Source of the DNA: Gallaecimonas pentaromativorans
GTDB lineage: Bacteria; Pseudomonadota; Gammaproteobacteria; Enterobacterales; Gallaecimonadaceae
Assembly (NCBI RefSeq): GCF_003751625.1
Contig: NZ_RJUL01000005.1
Coordinates: forward strand, 124,001-188,000
Direction of reading: 5' to 3'
Length of the DNA: 64,000 nucleotides
In this document: positions 40,729 to 50,047 of the stretch, one piece after another
Position numbering within the stretch: the first letter of the stretch is position 1
How the letters are laid out: the number at the start of each line of letters is the position of its first letter
Translations under genes and position numbers: made by a program
The notes under the pieces: generated by a model
What the model was told of the DNA's origin: nothing
Database searches by the model: none
Seen by the model: the letters and a program-made list of their open reading frames with translations, nothing else

Positions 40729-40992
40729 ATGAAGCGTACATTGACTTTGGCTGCCCTGGTTGTGGCATCTACCGCACTTTTTGGCTGCTCCAGCAACACC
40801 AGCAGCCAAAGTGAGATGTTGTCCAACAAGCTCGACCAGCTGAGTTCGAAGGTAGATAAGATTGCCTCCGATCAGGCGATGCTGAAGCAGGAAGTACAAG
40901 ATGCCAAAGCTGCCGCCGAACAGGCCAGCATGGAGGCCAAACGGGCCAACCAGCGCATCGACAATATGTCTTCGACCTACTACAAAAAATAA
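40729..40992 (+). CDS. lpp: Lpp-like murein lipoprotein
   Basis: 87 residues. Signal peptide with lipobox LFGC (about 17-20), then a heptad-repeat helix (SNKLDQLSSKVDKIASDQAML, AKAAAEQASMEAKRAN) and the C-terminus YYKK. In E. coli the last Lys of Lpp is linked to peptidoglycan; here a terminal Lys is present. It ties the outer membrane to the wall as a trimer. The L,D-transpeptidase that could attach it is encoded by the convergent next gene. AAAGGAGTGGAT precedes the ATG. Confidence 0.92.
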   Translation: MKRTLTLAALVVASTALFGCSSNTSSQSEMLSNKLDQLSSKVDKIASDQAMLKQEVQDAKAAAEQASMEAKRANQRIDNMSSTYYKK

Positions 40993-41023
40993 AAAAAGGC
41001 GCCGCTGGCGCCTTTTTTAATAC
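40989..41023. terminator. Bidirectional terminator
   Basis: AAAAAAAGGCGCC, loop GCT, GGCGCCTTTTTT, between lpp and the L,D-transpeptidase gene. Confidence 0.9.
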
Positions 41024-41029
41024 CTCTTT

Positions 41030-41923
41030 TTAGTTCAACCATCCCACCAATTGCGGTACCCCTGGTTGCAATCGCAGTGCTTCGCGTACCTTACTGTCGT
41101 CTATGGTTTTCTCACTCAACTGCCGTTGCTGGGTGCGTGACAGGGTCAATACTTGGGTGTCTTGCCCGGTGCGGGACAGCGGCTTGTGCACTTCCATGTA
41201 GAAGCGGCCATCGGGCTCTTTGGCCGTTTTTACCGGCTCGTTGATGATCCTGACCTGGGTGCCAGCTGGCACCATGGCAAAAAGGCTTTCGATGTCCTTG
41301 GGCTCAAGGCGGATACAACCGGCGCTGACCCTCATACCAATTCCGACATCTTGATTAGTGCCATGAATGAGATATTCGCCATGGCCAAAACCCAGGCGCA
41401 TGGCAAACAGGCCCAACGGATTGTCTGGCCCTGCGGGTACCACATCGGGCAGGGTTTTACCTTCGGCGGCGAAGCGGTCGCGGGTGCCTTGGGTTGGGGT
41501 CCAGGTGGGGTTTTTCTCTTTTTGTACGATCTTGGTCACACCAAGGGGCGTATCCAGGCCGATACGACCAATACCTACCGGAAAAACATAAAGTTTTTTC
41601 GCACTGTTGTCGAAGTAGTAAAGACGGAGTTCGGCAAGGTTGATCACTATCCCTTTGCGCTCGACGTTGGGTACCAATAGCGCGGTAGGCAAGGTGATTC
41701 GGGTACCGGGAGGGGGCAGCAGAGGGTCCAACCCCGGATTGGCTTCGATGATGTTCAAAGGGCCTACGCCAAAGCGCCGGGCGATTTTCTCAAAGGAATC
41801 GCCGTGTTTGACGATATAGGTACTGGGCTTTCCAAGTATCGCCTGATTTGCAGCAGGCATGGGAAAGACCGCACAAAAAGCAGGAAGGGTAGTCACGAAC
41901 AGCAGGGCTATCAAAAAACGCAT
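41030..41923 (-). CDS. L,D-transpeptidase with LysM (ErfK/YbiS/YcfS group)
   Basis: 297 residues from ATG 41923 (MRFLIALLFVTTLPAFCA signal peptide). A LysM domain at about 35-82 (YIVKHGDSFEKIARRFGVGPLNIIEANPG) is followed by a YkuD domain (KGIVINLAELRLYYF, HGTNQDVGIGMRVSAGCIRL) with catalytic His and Cys in SAGCIR. Such periplasmic enzymes attach Lpp to the wall or form 3-3 crosslinks. The convergent lpp gene supports the first role. Confidence 0.93.
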   Translation of the reverse strand: MRFLIALLFVTTLPAFCAVFPMPAANQAILGKPSTYIVKHGDSFEKIARRFGVGPLNIIEANPGLDPLLPPPGTRITLPTALLVPNVERKGIVINLAELRLYYFDNSAKKLYVFPVGIGRIGLDTPLGVTKIVQKEKNPTWTPTQGTRDRFAAEGKTLPDVVPAGPDNPLGLFAMRLGFGHGEYLIHGTNQDVGIGMRVSAGCIRLEPKDIESLFAMVPAGTQVRIINEPVKTAKEPDGRFYMEVHKPLSRTGQDTQVLTLSRTQQRQLSEKTIDDSKVREALRLQPGVPQLVGWLN

Positions 41924-42067
41924 GGCGTCCCCAATGGCGGATGGCACTGTTGTTCATCTTATCCTGTTTAGTAAGACGATTGCTGAATGCCGGCCTGTCT
42001 GGATGCGAGCTGGTTAGCATTTGTACAAAAATAGAGGCGCTAAATGCCCTGTGTGGGATAGAATACT

Positions 42068-42199
42068 TGACACTTTTGCTTGGTCTTTAACCCAGTGTCA
42101 AATTTGGCGGCAAAGTACCGCCCGGGAGGGAATCCTACTAACCAATGCGTATTTATCGGCGGGATGTCGATAAGCCATTATCAACATGTCGGAGCCAGT
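42068..42199 (+). promoter_or_regulatory. Structured leader of the chemoreceptor gene
   Basis: TTGACAC / GTGTCAA (42068-42074 / 42095-42101) flank a 20-nt spacer; next is the hairpin GGCGG-CAAAGTA-CCGCC (42106-42122). It could be an operator plus leader hairpin; a known riboswitch was not recognised. Confidence 0.35.
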
Positions 42200-44125
42200 A
42201 TGACGATCGCCCGTAAGTTCTCTCTCGCCATTTTGTCCCTCCTTGTCGTTTTTGTTGTTGTATTGAGTGTTGCCAGTGTCATGAGTACACGCCAGGAGAC
42301 CCTTGATGCAGCCAATCAACAGGCCAGCCAGGCAGCTGAGCAGACTCATCGCATTCTCAGTGTGACCAACCAACTGATGCTGGCGCAGGTTCACAGCTCC
42401 ATGTCGGTATTAAAAACCATGGGCTTGCAACTGGGAACGCCCGCGCTTGGCAGCGAAGTAACAGTGATGGGCCGTGCAGTGCCCGACCTGCTGCTGGGTA
42501 GCCAAAGCCAAGCCAACCAATACCAATTGGTGGACAGCCTGACCGAGAAAATGGGCGGCACTGCGACCTTGTTCGTCAAATCCGGTAACGATTTTGTCCG
42601 CGTCTCTACCAATGTCAAAAAAGAGGGCCAGCGAGCCACCGGCACTGTGCTGGCGCCTTCCGGCGCTGCCATGGCTGCTATTCGCCAGGGCCAGCCTTTT
42701 TACGGCCAGGTGGATATTCTGGGCTCGCCCTACCTCACCGGCTATGAGCCCATGCGTGATGGTGCCGGGCAAGTGATTGGTATCTGGTACGTCGGTTACA
42801 AGGCCGATATGGCGGTATTGCAGCGATTTGTTGAGCAAAGCCGGGTTATGACAAATGGCTTTGTTGCCCTTCAGGACAACCTTGGCCGGATACGTTTTCA
42901 CTCCACCAGCCAAGATGACGCCACAATCGCCAAGGCCTTGTCCGGGGACGCATCCCATTGGACCCTGGCCAAGACCGACTTCACCCCTTGGGGCTACAAG
43001 ATTGTTACCGGCCTGGATAACCGCGAAGTCAGCGACATTATCTGGCAAAAAAGCCTGTGGTTGCTGGGCTGTGTTGTGGTTGGTGGTGCCATCTTGATGG
43101 CGGTGCTGCTGATATTGCTACGCCAGATGGTGACGGCCCCTCTTAATGGCGTAAACAGCCGCCTGCAGGCCATTACCGACGGTGACGGCGATTTGACCCT
43201 GCGCCTCAATGCTACCGGCAATGACGAATTGGCAGTGATGTCCCGCGGTTTTGACAAGCTGCTCGACCAGGTTCACGAGACGGTCAGCCAAGTCAAGCAA
43301 ATGGCGTGCACCTTGACCGAGTCTGCCAAGTCCATGTCTGCTTTGGCTGAAGAGTCCGACCGGGCCCAAGGTGAGCAGGTCAAGGATACCGACATGGTGG
43401 CCGCTGCTATTGAGCAGATGAGCCAATCCATTGCCGAGGTGGCTAACCGCATCGAAGATACAGCCGGTTTCACCCGCGAGACCGACCAGCAGGGTAGCGA
43501 AGGGCAAAAAATGCTGGCCCGCACTCAATCTGCCATCGGTAAACAGGCAGAGGAGCTGGGGGATGCCAAGGCGGTGATCACCGAGTTGAGTAAAGCCAGT
43601 GACGCCATCGGTAAAGTACTGGAGGTTATCCAGCATATTGCCGAGCAGACCAACCTGTTGGCCCTTAATGCGGCCATTGAGGCGGCCCGGGCAGGTGAGC
43701 AAGGCCGAGGTTTTGCGGTGGTCGCGGACGAGGTACGCTCACTGGCCAGCCGCACCCAAACCTCTACCGAAGAAATTCACCAAATGATTGCCACCCTGCA
43801 GGGCAATGCCGCCCAAGCCAGCGCCGTGATAGAGCTCAGCAGCGCCAGTGCTACCGACAACGCCGATGCGGTGGCCGAGCTTGCCGAGAACCTCAGCGCC
43901 ATCCTGGCGGCGGTATCTAACATCAACAGGTTTAACACCGACATCGCCGCTTCTGCTCACGAGCAGCAAATCGTTGCCGAAGACATCAACAAAACCCTGG
44001 TGTCGCTGGCGGACGGTTCCAATAAAAATCGGGAACTGTCGGAAAAAACCCTTAGCCATGCCAACCAGTTGAATGGCTATGCCGAGCAGTTGGAGCGCTT
44101 GGTCGGCAATTACCGCACCCATTAA
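42200..44125 (+). CDS. Methyl-accepting chemotaxis protein
   Basis: 641 residues from ATG 42200 (SD CGGAGCC); the upstream in-frame ATG at 42080 lies in the leader. TM1 near 8-30, a periplasmic Cache_3-Cache_2 domain ([30 protein letters not shown]), TM2 near 290-310, HAMP, then a long signalling helix with the tip [21 protein letters not shown]. Cache domains of this kind often bind carboxylic acids. No CheR/CheB pentapeptide is seen at the C-terminus. Confidence 0.93.
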   Translation: MTIARKFSLAILSLLVVFVVVLSVASVMSTRQETLDAANQQASQAAEQTHRILSVTNQLMLAQVHSSMSVLKTMGLQLGTPALGSEVTVMGRAVPDLLLGSQSQANQYQLVDSLTEKMGGTATLFVKSGNDFVRVSTNVKKEGQRATGTVLAPSGAAMAAIRQGQPFYGQVDILGSPYLTGYEPMRDGAGQVIGIWYVGYKADMAVLQRFVEQSRVMTNGFVALQDNLGRIRFHSTSQDDATIAKALSGDASHWTLAKTDFTPWGYKIVTGLDNREVSDIIWQKSLWLLGCVVVGGAILMAVLLILLRQMVTAPLNGVNSRLQAITDGDGDLTLRLNATGNDELAVMSRGFDKLLDQVHETVSQVKQMACTLTESAKSMSALAEESDRAQGEQVKDTDMVAAAIEQMSQSIAEVANRIEDTAGFTRETDQQGSEGQKMLARTQSAIGKQAEELGDAKAVITELSKASDAIGKVLEVIQHIAEQTNLLALNAAIEAARAGEQGRGFAVVADEVRSLASRTQTSTEEIHQMIATLQGNAAQASAVIELSSASATDNADAVAELAENLSAILAAVSNINRFNTDIAASAHEQQIVAEDINKTLVSLADGSNKNRELSEKTLSHANQLNGYAEQLERLVGNYRTH

Positions 44126-44131
44126 CCTTGT

Positions 44132-44156
44132 CAGGGCCGGCTTTGCCGGCCCTATT
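44132..44156 (+). terminator. Terminator after the chemoreceptor gene
   Basis: GGGCCGGC, loop TTT, GCCGGCCC, followed after a few bases by TTTTT. Confidence 0.65.
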
Positions 44157-44242
44157 CAGCTTTTTCCGAGCTAAATCCCCCTTTTACCGTACTGATTTTT
44201 ACCTCTTCAGCCTTTAAGATCCCCAGTCTTACGATTTTTGGG

Positions 44243-45100
44243 GTGATCATCTTGACCGAAAAACTTCAGGCGTTCTGGCAAAGCCATGCCGAACTCATCA
44301 TGGACGTGGGCTACAAGGCCTTGTTGGCCATCGTGGTGGTATTGGCGACCATGGTGTTGTCTGGCTGGGCCCGGCGCTCTGTCAGCAAGGCCCACCAGCG
44401 CCTGCACCGCCTGGATGCCACCTTGGTGCCTTTGCTGAGCAGCCTGGCTGCCTACGCCATTTACTTGGTGGGGGTGGTGATTGTTCTTGATATCCTTGGT
44501 TTTAATACCTCCAGCCTGATAGCCCTTTTGGGCGCCGCTGGCCTGGCTGTGGGCCTGGCGCTTAAAGACACGCTCAGTAACATTGCCGCCGGCATCATGC
44601 TGCTGATTTTGCGACCCTTTAAATTGGCCGATTTTATCGAGTGCGCCAGCTTCTCCGGCACGGTCCGGGAAGTGGGGCTCTTTACCACGGTACTGGAAAC
44701 CCCGGACGGCCTTTACATCAGCGCTCCCAACAGCAGCTTGTGGGGCTCCCCCATCAAGAACTTCAGCCGCAATGGCAAGCGCCGCATGGATTTGATCGTG
44801 GGCATTTCCTACGGCGATTCCCTGGAGGCAGGCCTGACGGTACTGACTGAGCTGGCACAAAGCGAAGAGCGGGTCATGAAAGATCCAGCCTTTCAGGTGA
44901 TGGTGCAAAGCATGGGAGACAGCAGCGTTAATCTGCAGCTGCGGCTGTGGTCCAGCGTGGACAACTACTGGCCGCTCTATTGGGACATGAACCGGCGCAT
45001 CAAGGAGCAAATTGAAGCGGCCGGCCTGACCATTCCCTTCCCGCAGCGGGTGCTCACCATGGCCCCTGGCAGCGCGCTCACTAACAAGGATGTTGACTGA
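44243..45100 (+). CDS. mscS: MscS-type small-conductance mechanosensitive channel
   Basis: 285 residues, like E. coli MscS (286). Three TM helices, the TM3 pore sequence LLGAAGLAVGLALKDTLSNIAAGIMLLILRPFK, then the cytosolic cage (FIECASFSGTVREVGLFTTVLETPDG, NSSLWGSPIKNFSRN). It opens on hypo-osmotic shock. Start GTG 44243 or TTG 44252. The stop overlaps the start of the exchanger gene (TGATG). Confidence 0.95.
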   Translation: MIILTEKLQAFWQSHAELIMDVGYKALLAIVVVLATMVLSGWARRSVSKAHQRLHRLDATLVPLLSSLAAYAIYLVGVVIVLDILGFNTSSLIALLGAAGLAVGLALKDTLSNIAAGIMLLILRPFKLADFIECASFSGTVREVGLFTTVLETPDGLYISAPNSSLWGSPIKNFSRNGKRRMDLIVGISYGDSLEAGLTVLTELAQSEERVMKDPAFQVMVQSMGDSSVNLQLRLWSSVDNYWPLYWDMNRRIKEQIEAAGLTIPFPQRVLTMAPGSALTNKDVD

Positions 45101-46071
45101 TGTTACTTGCCATCTTGGCTATTTTAGGCGGCCTGGCGCTGCTGGTTTGGAGTGCTGACCGTTTTGTGGATGGCGCCGCCGCCACCGCTCGCCATGCCGG
45201 TATGCCGCCGTTGCTTATCGGCATGGTGGTGATAGGTTTTGGCACCTCGGCCCCGGAAATGGTGGTCTCGGCCCTGGCGGCGCTGGACGGCAACCCGGAT
45301 TTGGCCCTTGGCAATGCCTATGGCTCCAACATCACCAACATTGCTCTTATTCTCGGCCTGGTGGCGATGCTAAGCCCCATTGCGGTGCAGTCTCAGGTCA
45401 TAAAAAAAGAGCTGCCGTTACTGGGGGCCATTACGCTGCTGTCTGGGGCGCTGCTGATGGACGGTGAGCTTGACCGCCTGGACGCTGGCATCTTGCTGGG
45501 GGTCTTTGCCTTGCTGATGGGCTGGAGTATTGTCCAAGGCCTTCGCCAGCGTGGCGATGCCATTGGCCAGGAAGTGGACCTGGATTTAGACAGCCAGCCC
45601 ATGGCCTTAAAGCCAGCTTTGATCTGGCTAGCTATTGGGCTGGTACTACTGGTTATCAGCTCGCGCATCCTGGTGTGGGGCGCGGTAACCATTGCCCACC
45701 ACCTGGGGGTGAGCGACCTGGTGATTGGCCTGACCATCGTTGCCATCGGTACCTCGCTGCCGGAGCTTGCCTCTTCCATTGCCGCCGTGCGTAAAAATGA
45801 GCACGATCTCGCCCTTGGTAACGTGATTGGCTCCAACCTCTTCAACACCCTGGCGGTGGTGGGTATCGCAGCTGCCATCAAACCCATGAGCGTAGAAGCG
45901 CTAGTGCTGCACCGCGATTGGCTGGTGATGGCGGTGCTGACGGTATTGCTGTTTATCATGGGCTATGGTTTTAAACGCCAAGGGCGAATTAATCGCTATG
46001 AAGGCTTAATTCTTTTGCTGATTTATATTGGCTATAGCAGCTATTTATTTTACGGAATAATGAATGCCTGA
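45100..46071 (+). CDS. Calcium/sodium antiporter, CaCA family (YrbG-like)
   Basis: 323 residues with ten TM helices in two inverted halves. The two alpha-repeats are GFGTSAPEMVVSALAA..GNAYGSNITNIALILG and AIGTSLPELASSIAAVRKNEHDLALGNVIGSNLFNTLAVVG, with the cation-binding Glu residues. It exports Ca2+ against Na+ or H+. It is translationally coupled to mscS. In E. coli the relative yrbG sits next to mla genes; here the mla-like genes are 28 kb away. Confidence 0.93.
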   Translation: MLLAILAILGGLALLVWSADRFVDGAAATARHAGMPPLLIGMVVIGFGTSAPEMVVSALAALDGNPDLALGNAYGSNITNIALILGLVAMLSPIAVQSQVIKKELPLLGAITLLSGALLMDGELDRLDAGILLGVFALLMGWSIVQGLRQRGDAIGQEVDLDLDSQPMALKPALIWLAIGLVLLVISSRILVWGAVTIAHHLGVSDLVIGLTIVAIGTSLPELASSIAAVRKNEHDLALGNVIGSNLFNTLAVVGIAAAIKPMSVEALVLHRDWLVMAVLTVLLFIMGYGFKRQGRINRYEGLILLLIYIGYSSYLFYGIMNA

Positions 46072-46075
46072 TTTT

Positions 46076-46103
46076 AAAAAGGAGCTGCGGCTCCTTTTTT
46101 GTT
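46076..46103 (+). terminator. Terminator of the mscS-exchanger operon
   Basis: AAAAGGAGC, TGCG, GCTCCTTTTTT. Confidence 0.85.
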
Positions 46104-46146
46104 ATTTCTCTTTTTAACGTTAAATTAACGCCGGTTGACGGTCGTG

Positions 46147-46181
46147 GTTCTCCCATAATTCTACAAATCTTTTGGGAGAAC
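46147..46181 (+). promoter_or_regulatory. Hairpin covering the ribosome binding site
   Basis: GTTCTCCCA (46147-46155) pairs perfectly with TGGGAGAAC (46173-46181). The right arm contains GGGAG, the Shine-Dalgarno of the gene starting at 46188, so the stem would block translation when formed. Confidence 0.6.
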
Positions 46182-46187
46182 GCTTAG

Positions 46188-48785
46188 ATGAAAAATAGCC
46201 AGATACCTAAATCTGTATCGCTGCGGTATTTCATTCCGTTAATGCTCGCCGCGGTTTCTTCTTGTGGCGCCAGCCAGACTCAGCAAACCAATGACCCCGC
46301 TCCTGAACCGGTTGCCATCCCGGAACCGGTCAGTACCAGCCATCAGCTAACCCTGCCGGTTGAGGTGCTGGGGGATGGCAACCCTGCCACCCCGCTGGTT
46401 AAAGACGTTGCCTTAAGCCTTGACAGCACGGGCCTTGCAACGGCGGATAAGCTCTGGTTTCAGTGCCACCGCTGCGGCAGCTATGGGGCGCCGGAGTATG
46501 AACATACCGATGGCCCGGTCAGTAACGTGATTGCCAGCGTCAGGGTGCTGGGGGGGATGGATGACAGCGCCGATATTCCCTGGGTTGATGTCACCGATGC
46601 CAATCTGGAAGTGGAAGATACCGTCAAGGTGCAAGGAGGTATTAACGGCGGCTTTTACACCGTTAATATGGCGCTGATTTTAGACAGTGCCATGCGCCAA
46701 CGCCTGGTGGCGAGCCCGGCACTAAACCGGGTGCAATTTCGGTTTAATGGTACCGACGGCGAGTCAAACGGATTTCGTATTCTCAATATTGAAATGACCG
46801 ATGCCAATAATGAAAAGGTATCAACTGATGAAATAACCAGGATAGATCCACAGCTTGAACGATCGGCTGACAATATCAATAAAGATGACGCGGATGCCGG
46901 TAAAGCCCTGTGGTATGGCAAAGATCTTTTGACCAAATCCAGTATCGTTAACCGGACTATTCATGCCAGCTGCTCGTCTTGCCACGCCGAGGACGGTTGG
47001 GATCTGCAATATTTCAATTACTCCAACAACGCCATTGTTCAGCGCAGCCGTTTTCATGGCTTGAGTGCCGAGCAGGGCCAGCAGATCGCCGACTTCCTGC
47101 GCTATTCCCTGACCCAGGTGCCTTATGTAGACAAGGCACGGCCCTGGAACCCTCCTTACCAGCCAGGCCCGGGGCTGGACTGCGACGACCCGCAGTGCGC
47201 TGTGGGTTGGTCGGCTGGTGCCGGCCTCGAGGCGGTTGCTGCTTCTCCGGCAGCGGCAGCGGCGGCGCTGTTTGGTAAAAATGCGCTGGCAGAGATCACC
47301 CAGGATGACGTAGACCAGGTGATGGACGCCAACGCTACCCTCAATGTGCGGGAAATGCCGGTACCGATGCAGTTTCCTGATTGGAATGCCTGGCTGCCCC
47401 AGGTGCATCCCTTGGATGTGTGGCCGGTTGCCACCAACACAGAAGGGGCTTTTGACGGCAGCGCCCAATTTGTTAACGGCCACTGGGACCCGAAAGGCCG
47501 CTATCAGGGGCTGATTGATTGGTTAACCGCCCACCAAAATGCCACCAACCCGGCGAACTGGAGCCAGCTGAGCGCCCTGGAGCGCGAGCAAATCATGGCC
47601 ATGTTTACCCAGTTTGGCTGGGAATCCTACAGCTTCCTTGGCGGCGGCCGTGGCGACCATATCGCGCCTTACAGCCAGTACGGCGCGCAAGTAGGGGCGG
47701 CCAACCTCAGTAGCCGTATCGACGCCAATACCATTGCCGGTAAGCCCGCCAACGCCTTTGGTACCAATGCCTTTATCGAACGGGCCATGGGTAGCCTTTT
47801 GCATTGGAACAGTGTGCGCCAATGGGACTTGGCCCAGCACTATCACCTGGAAGGTAACCAGCAATGGTTTATTGGCGAGGTTGACCAGGCAACGGGCCAG
47901 TGGAAAGGCCGGGGCGAGGCCCATGGCTGGCCCTTCAATACCCCGAGCGTGTTTTACCTGGCCCCTCATATGCTTTATCAGGCCGACAAGGACAGTGCCG
48001 ATAACTTAACCCGCGAGTGGTATCAAGCCTGGGAAGCGAACAACCTGATGGGCTCGTATTACCGCTCCAACCAGTGGTATCAGCTGCAAATGACCATCAA
48101 CCCCGGCGCCCAGAGTGGCTGGGTGAACTTCCCCATGGACTGGCCCTATTTGACCTTCTTTGACGAACTGGCGGCCAATACCGTGGGCTCGGCAACGCCG
48201 GCGGCAAAGGCGGCCCAGCAAGAGCACAATATTCGTCTGCTGCAAGGGCGCATTAAATCAGCCCAGTATGTTAACAACGACATCGTGCTTTATGACCCTT
48301 CACAGAGCGACTTGATTGCCAACCAGGGGCGTTATGGCCGGGCTCAGGTCGTTAAACACCTGGCAGTAAATAACTTTATCGATAGCGACAGTGAGTTCGG
48401 CCACGGCGGATCGCCCTTTGCCTTCCTCGATGAGTTGACGCCGGGGTTGTATCTGAAGGTCGTGAACGGCGCCATCAACCAGTTCAACAGTCTCTATGCC
48501 GACACCAAGGCCGAAGACTGGCGCCGCTGTGACCCGAACAATACCCAACTGGGAGAGAGTGAACCTATTGCCGGGTTCCGCTACTGTCTCGACAGTGCCC
48601 GCACCCCGCTTGGGGTAAGGAGCGACGGCAGCCGCTACATGCACACCACGTCTTATGGCATCACCACCGAGCAGATTGAGCAGTATGGTCTGTGGCGGGC
48701 CACCGCCATGGGGGCCGAGCCGGTGCGTCTTGGTCTCTGGCAAGGCTGGATTGATGCAATGTGGCCAGCACCTGCTGCCCAATAA
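46188..48785 (+). CDS. Large cytochrome c-like lipoprotein
   Basis: 865 residues. The N-terminus has a lipobox-like AVSSCG at about 22-27 followed by a Pro-rich linker, so it is probably membrane-anchored in the periplasm or at the surface. A CHRCG motif occurs near residue 93, a haem-binding CSSCH near 263, and a long C-terminal region (WDLAQHYHLEGNQQWFIGEV, SYYRSNQWYQLQM) of unknown fold. It looks like a c-type cytochrome fused to a large binding or enzymatic domain. I do not recognise the family. Translation may be checked by the hairpin at 46147-46181. Confidence 0.65.
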   Translation: MKNSQIPKSVSLRYFIPLMLAAVSSCGASQTQQTNDPAPEPVAIPEPVSTSHQLTLPVEVLGDGNPATPLVKDVALSLDSTGLATADKLWFQCHRCGSYGAPEYEHTDGPVSNVIASVRVLGGMDDSADIPWVDVTDANLEVEDTVKVQGGINGGFYTVNMALILDSAMRQRLVASPALNRVQFRFNGTDGESNGFRILNIEMTDANNEKVSTDEITRIDPQLERSADNINKDDADAGKALWYGKDLLTKSSIVNRTIHASCSSCHAEDGWDLQYFNYSNNAIVQRSRFHGLSAEQGQQIADFLRYSLTQVPYVDKARPWNPPYQPGPGLDCDDPQCAVGWSAGAGLEAVAASPAAAAAALFGKNALAEITQDDVDQVMDANATLNVREMPVPMQFPDWNAWLPQVHPLDVWPVATNTEGAFDGSAQFVNGHWDPKGRYQGLIDWLTAHQNATNPANWSQLSALEREQIMAMFTQFGWESYSFLGGGRGDHIAPYSQYGAQVGAANLSSRIDANTIAGKPANAFGTNAFIERAMGSLLHWNSVRQWDLAQHYHLEGNQQWFIGEVDQATGQWKGRGEAHGWPFNTPSVFYLAPHMLYQADKDSADNLTREWYQAWEANNLMGSYYRSNQWYQLQMTINPGAQSGWVNFPMDWPYLTFFDELAANTVGSATPAAKAAQQEHNIRLLQGRIKSAQYVNNDIVLYDPSQSDLIANQGRYGRAQVVKHLAVNNFIDSDSEFGHGGSPFAFLDELTPGLYLKVVNGAINQFNSLYADTKAEDWRRCDPNNTQLGESEPIAGFRYCLDSARTPLGVRSDGSRYMHTTSYGITTEQIEQYGLWRATAMGAEPVRLGLWQGWIDAMWPAPAAQ

Positions 48786-48791
48786 TCCTCA

Positions 48792-49409
48792 CTAACCGCG
48801 GCTGGCCAGAAACAGGCCGGCTGCGGCCATCAAGCTGGCAGCCCCCCGGTTAAGTCCCTTCATGGCTCGGTCCGAGCGAAACCAGAGCCTTGCTTTGGCA
48901 GCAAAAAGCGCCACTGTAAAGACCCCCAGCAGCAGGCCGCAAAAGGTCAGTGCCACCACCAGCGCGATACCTTGGTCGGTGAGGCTGGATAAATCCATAA
49001 AGGTGGGCAGAAAGGCCATATAAAAAAGGATGACTTTGGGGTTGGACAGCGAAATCGCCATCCCTTGCACGAAGCTCATCACCCCTTGGGTTTTGTTGTC
49101 GTCGGCATTGTCATCTAGGGCACTGACTGGCGCCGACCACATTTTATAAGCGAGATACAACAGATAAGCGGCGCCGGCAAAGCGGATAACCAGAAACAGG
49201 CTGGAAAAGTGTGTGGCAATGGCGGCCAGCCCAAAACAGGCAGCCAGCAGGTAAAGAATATCGGAGCTGATCATGCCAAGGCCCAGCCAGAAACAGGCGC
49301 CAGCGCCGCGGCTAAGGGCCCGAGACAAAATGGCAAAGACGCCGGGCCCTGGGGTCAGGCAGAATACATAAATAGCCAAAAAGAACGACAAAGCGCTGTG
49401 AAAGGTCAT
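48792..49409 (-). CDS. LysE/RhtB-family amino-acid exporter
   Basis: 205 residues with six TM helices. CLTPGPGVFAILSRALSRG is the family N-terminal motif; GLAAIATHFSSLFLVIRFAGAAYLLYLAYKMW and SNPKVILFYMAFLPTFMD are typical. Exports an amino acid or homoserine lactone-like compound; substrate unknown. Convergent with the cytochrome lipoprotein gene with only 6 bp between. Confidence 0.93.
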   Translation of the reverse strand: MTFHSALSFFLAIYVFCLTPGPGVFAILSRALSRGAGACFWLGLGMISSDILYLLAACFGLAAIATHFSSLFLVIRFAGAAYLLYLAYKMWSAPVSALDDNADDNKTQGVMSFVQGMAISLSNPKVILFYMAFLPTFMDLSSLTDQGIALVVALTFCGLLLGVFTVALFAAKARLWFRSDRAMKGLNRGAASLMAAAGLFLASRG

Positions 49410-49454
49410 GAAGGGCTCCTTACTGAAGGCGCCAGTGTAAGGAAGGCCCGGGCG

Positions 49455-49484
49455 ATAAAAAAGCGCCCTTAGGCGCTTTTTTGT
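49455..49484. terminator. Bidirectional terminator
   Basis: AAAAAAGCGCC, CTTA, GGCGCTTTTTT, after the Mpo1-like gene (minus strand). Confidence 0.85.
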
Positions 49485-49486
49485 GC

Positions 49487-49987
49487 TCAGTGCAGCGGCC
49501 CAGCTTTAGCTTCAACCTGACGTTTTAGCTCTTGGCGCAAGCCAGCGGCAAACAGCAGTTCGGCGACCACAAACAGCGGCCCGACAATCAGGCCGGCAAT
49601 GTCGTCGACAAAGGCCGGCTTGCGGCCCTCAAAGTAATGGCCAATAAATTGAAAGGCCCAGCCAATAACAAAAAGCCCTATGCCCCAACCAAGCCAGGCG
49701 GCGGTATTAAGGGCGGCAAGGCGCTCACCACAAAAAAGGGCAAGGACCATCAGCACCGTCATTAAACTGCCCAGGCGCCATTCAAGGCGCAGATAGAAAA
49801 GGCAAGCCAGCAGGGTCAGCAAGCTGGCAGGGCTTATCGGCAATGGGCCTAGCCAAAGGGCAGGGCGGCTTAATAAGGCGTTGAGAGCTATCACAATCAA
49901 AGGAATTCCCACCAAATGGGTGAGGATGTTGCGTTTATCCCGGTGGTAACCTGCATATTGGGCTAGGTGCTGGGTTAAGGTTTTCAT
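49487..49987 (-). CDS. Mpo1/DUF962-like membrane protein
   Basis: 166 residues from ATG 49987. HRDKRNILTHLVGIPLIVIALNALL contains the H-x6-H type iron-binding pattern of Mpo1 (yeast YGL010w), and the WAFQFIGHYFEGRKPAFVDD motif is the family's second His cluster. Four to five TM helices. Yeast Mpo1 is a 2-hydroxy fatty acid dioxygenase; bacterial members probably act on related lipids. Divergent from the lateral flagellar fliM gene. Confidence 0.88.
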   Translation of the reverse strand: MKTLTQHLAQYAGYHRDKRNILTHLVGIPLIVIALNALLSRPALWLGPLPISPASLLTLLACLFYLRLEWRLGSLMTVLMVLALFCGERLAALNTAAWLGWGIGLFVIGWAFQFIGHYFEGRKPAFVDDIAGLIVGPLFVVAELLFAAGLRQELKRQVEAKAGPLH

Positions 49988-50047
49988 GGCGCTGCCTGCT
50001 GTCAATTGTTCTAAGGGATTAGTGACTTATCTTTATGAGTCAAAATA

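Noticed and set aside
42100-42140. c-di-GMP riboswitch before the chemoreceptor gene
   Set aside because: Only GGCAAAGTACCG resembles the GEMM core; the GAAA loop and GGGTTACC end are absent.
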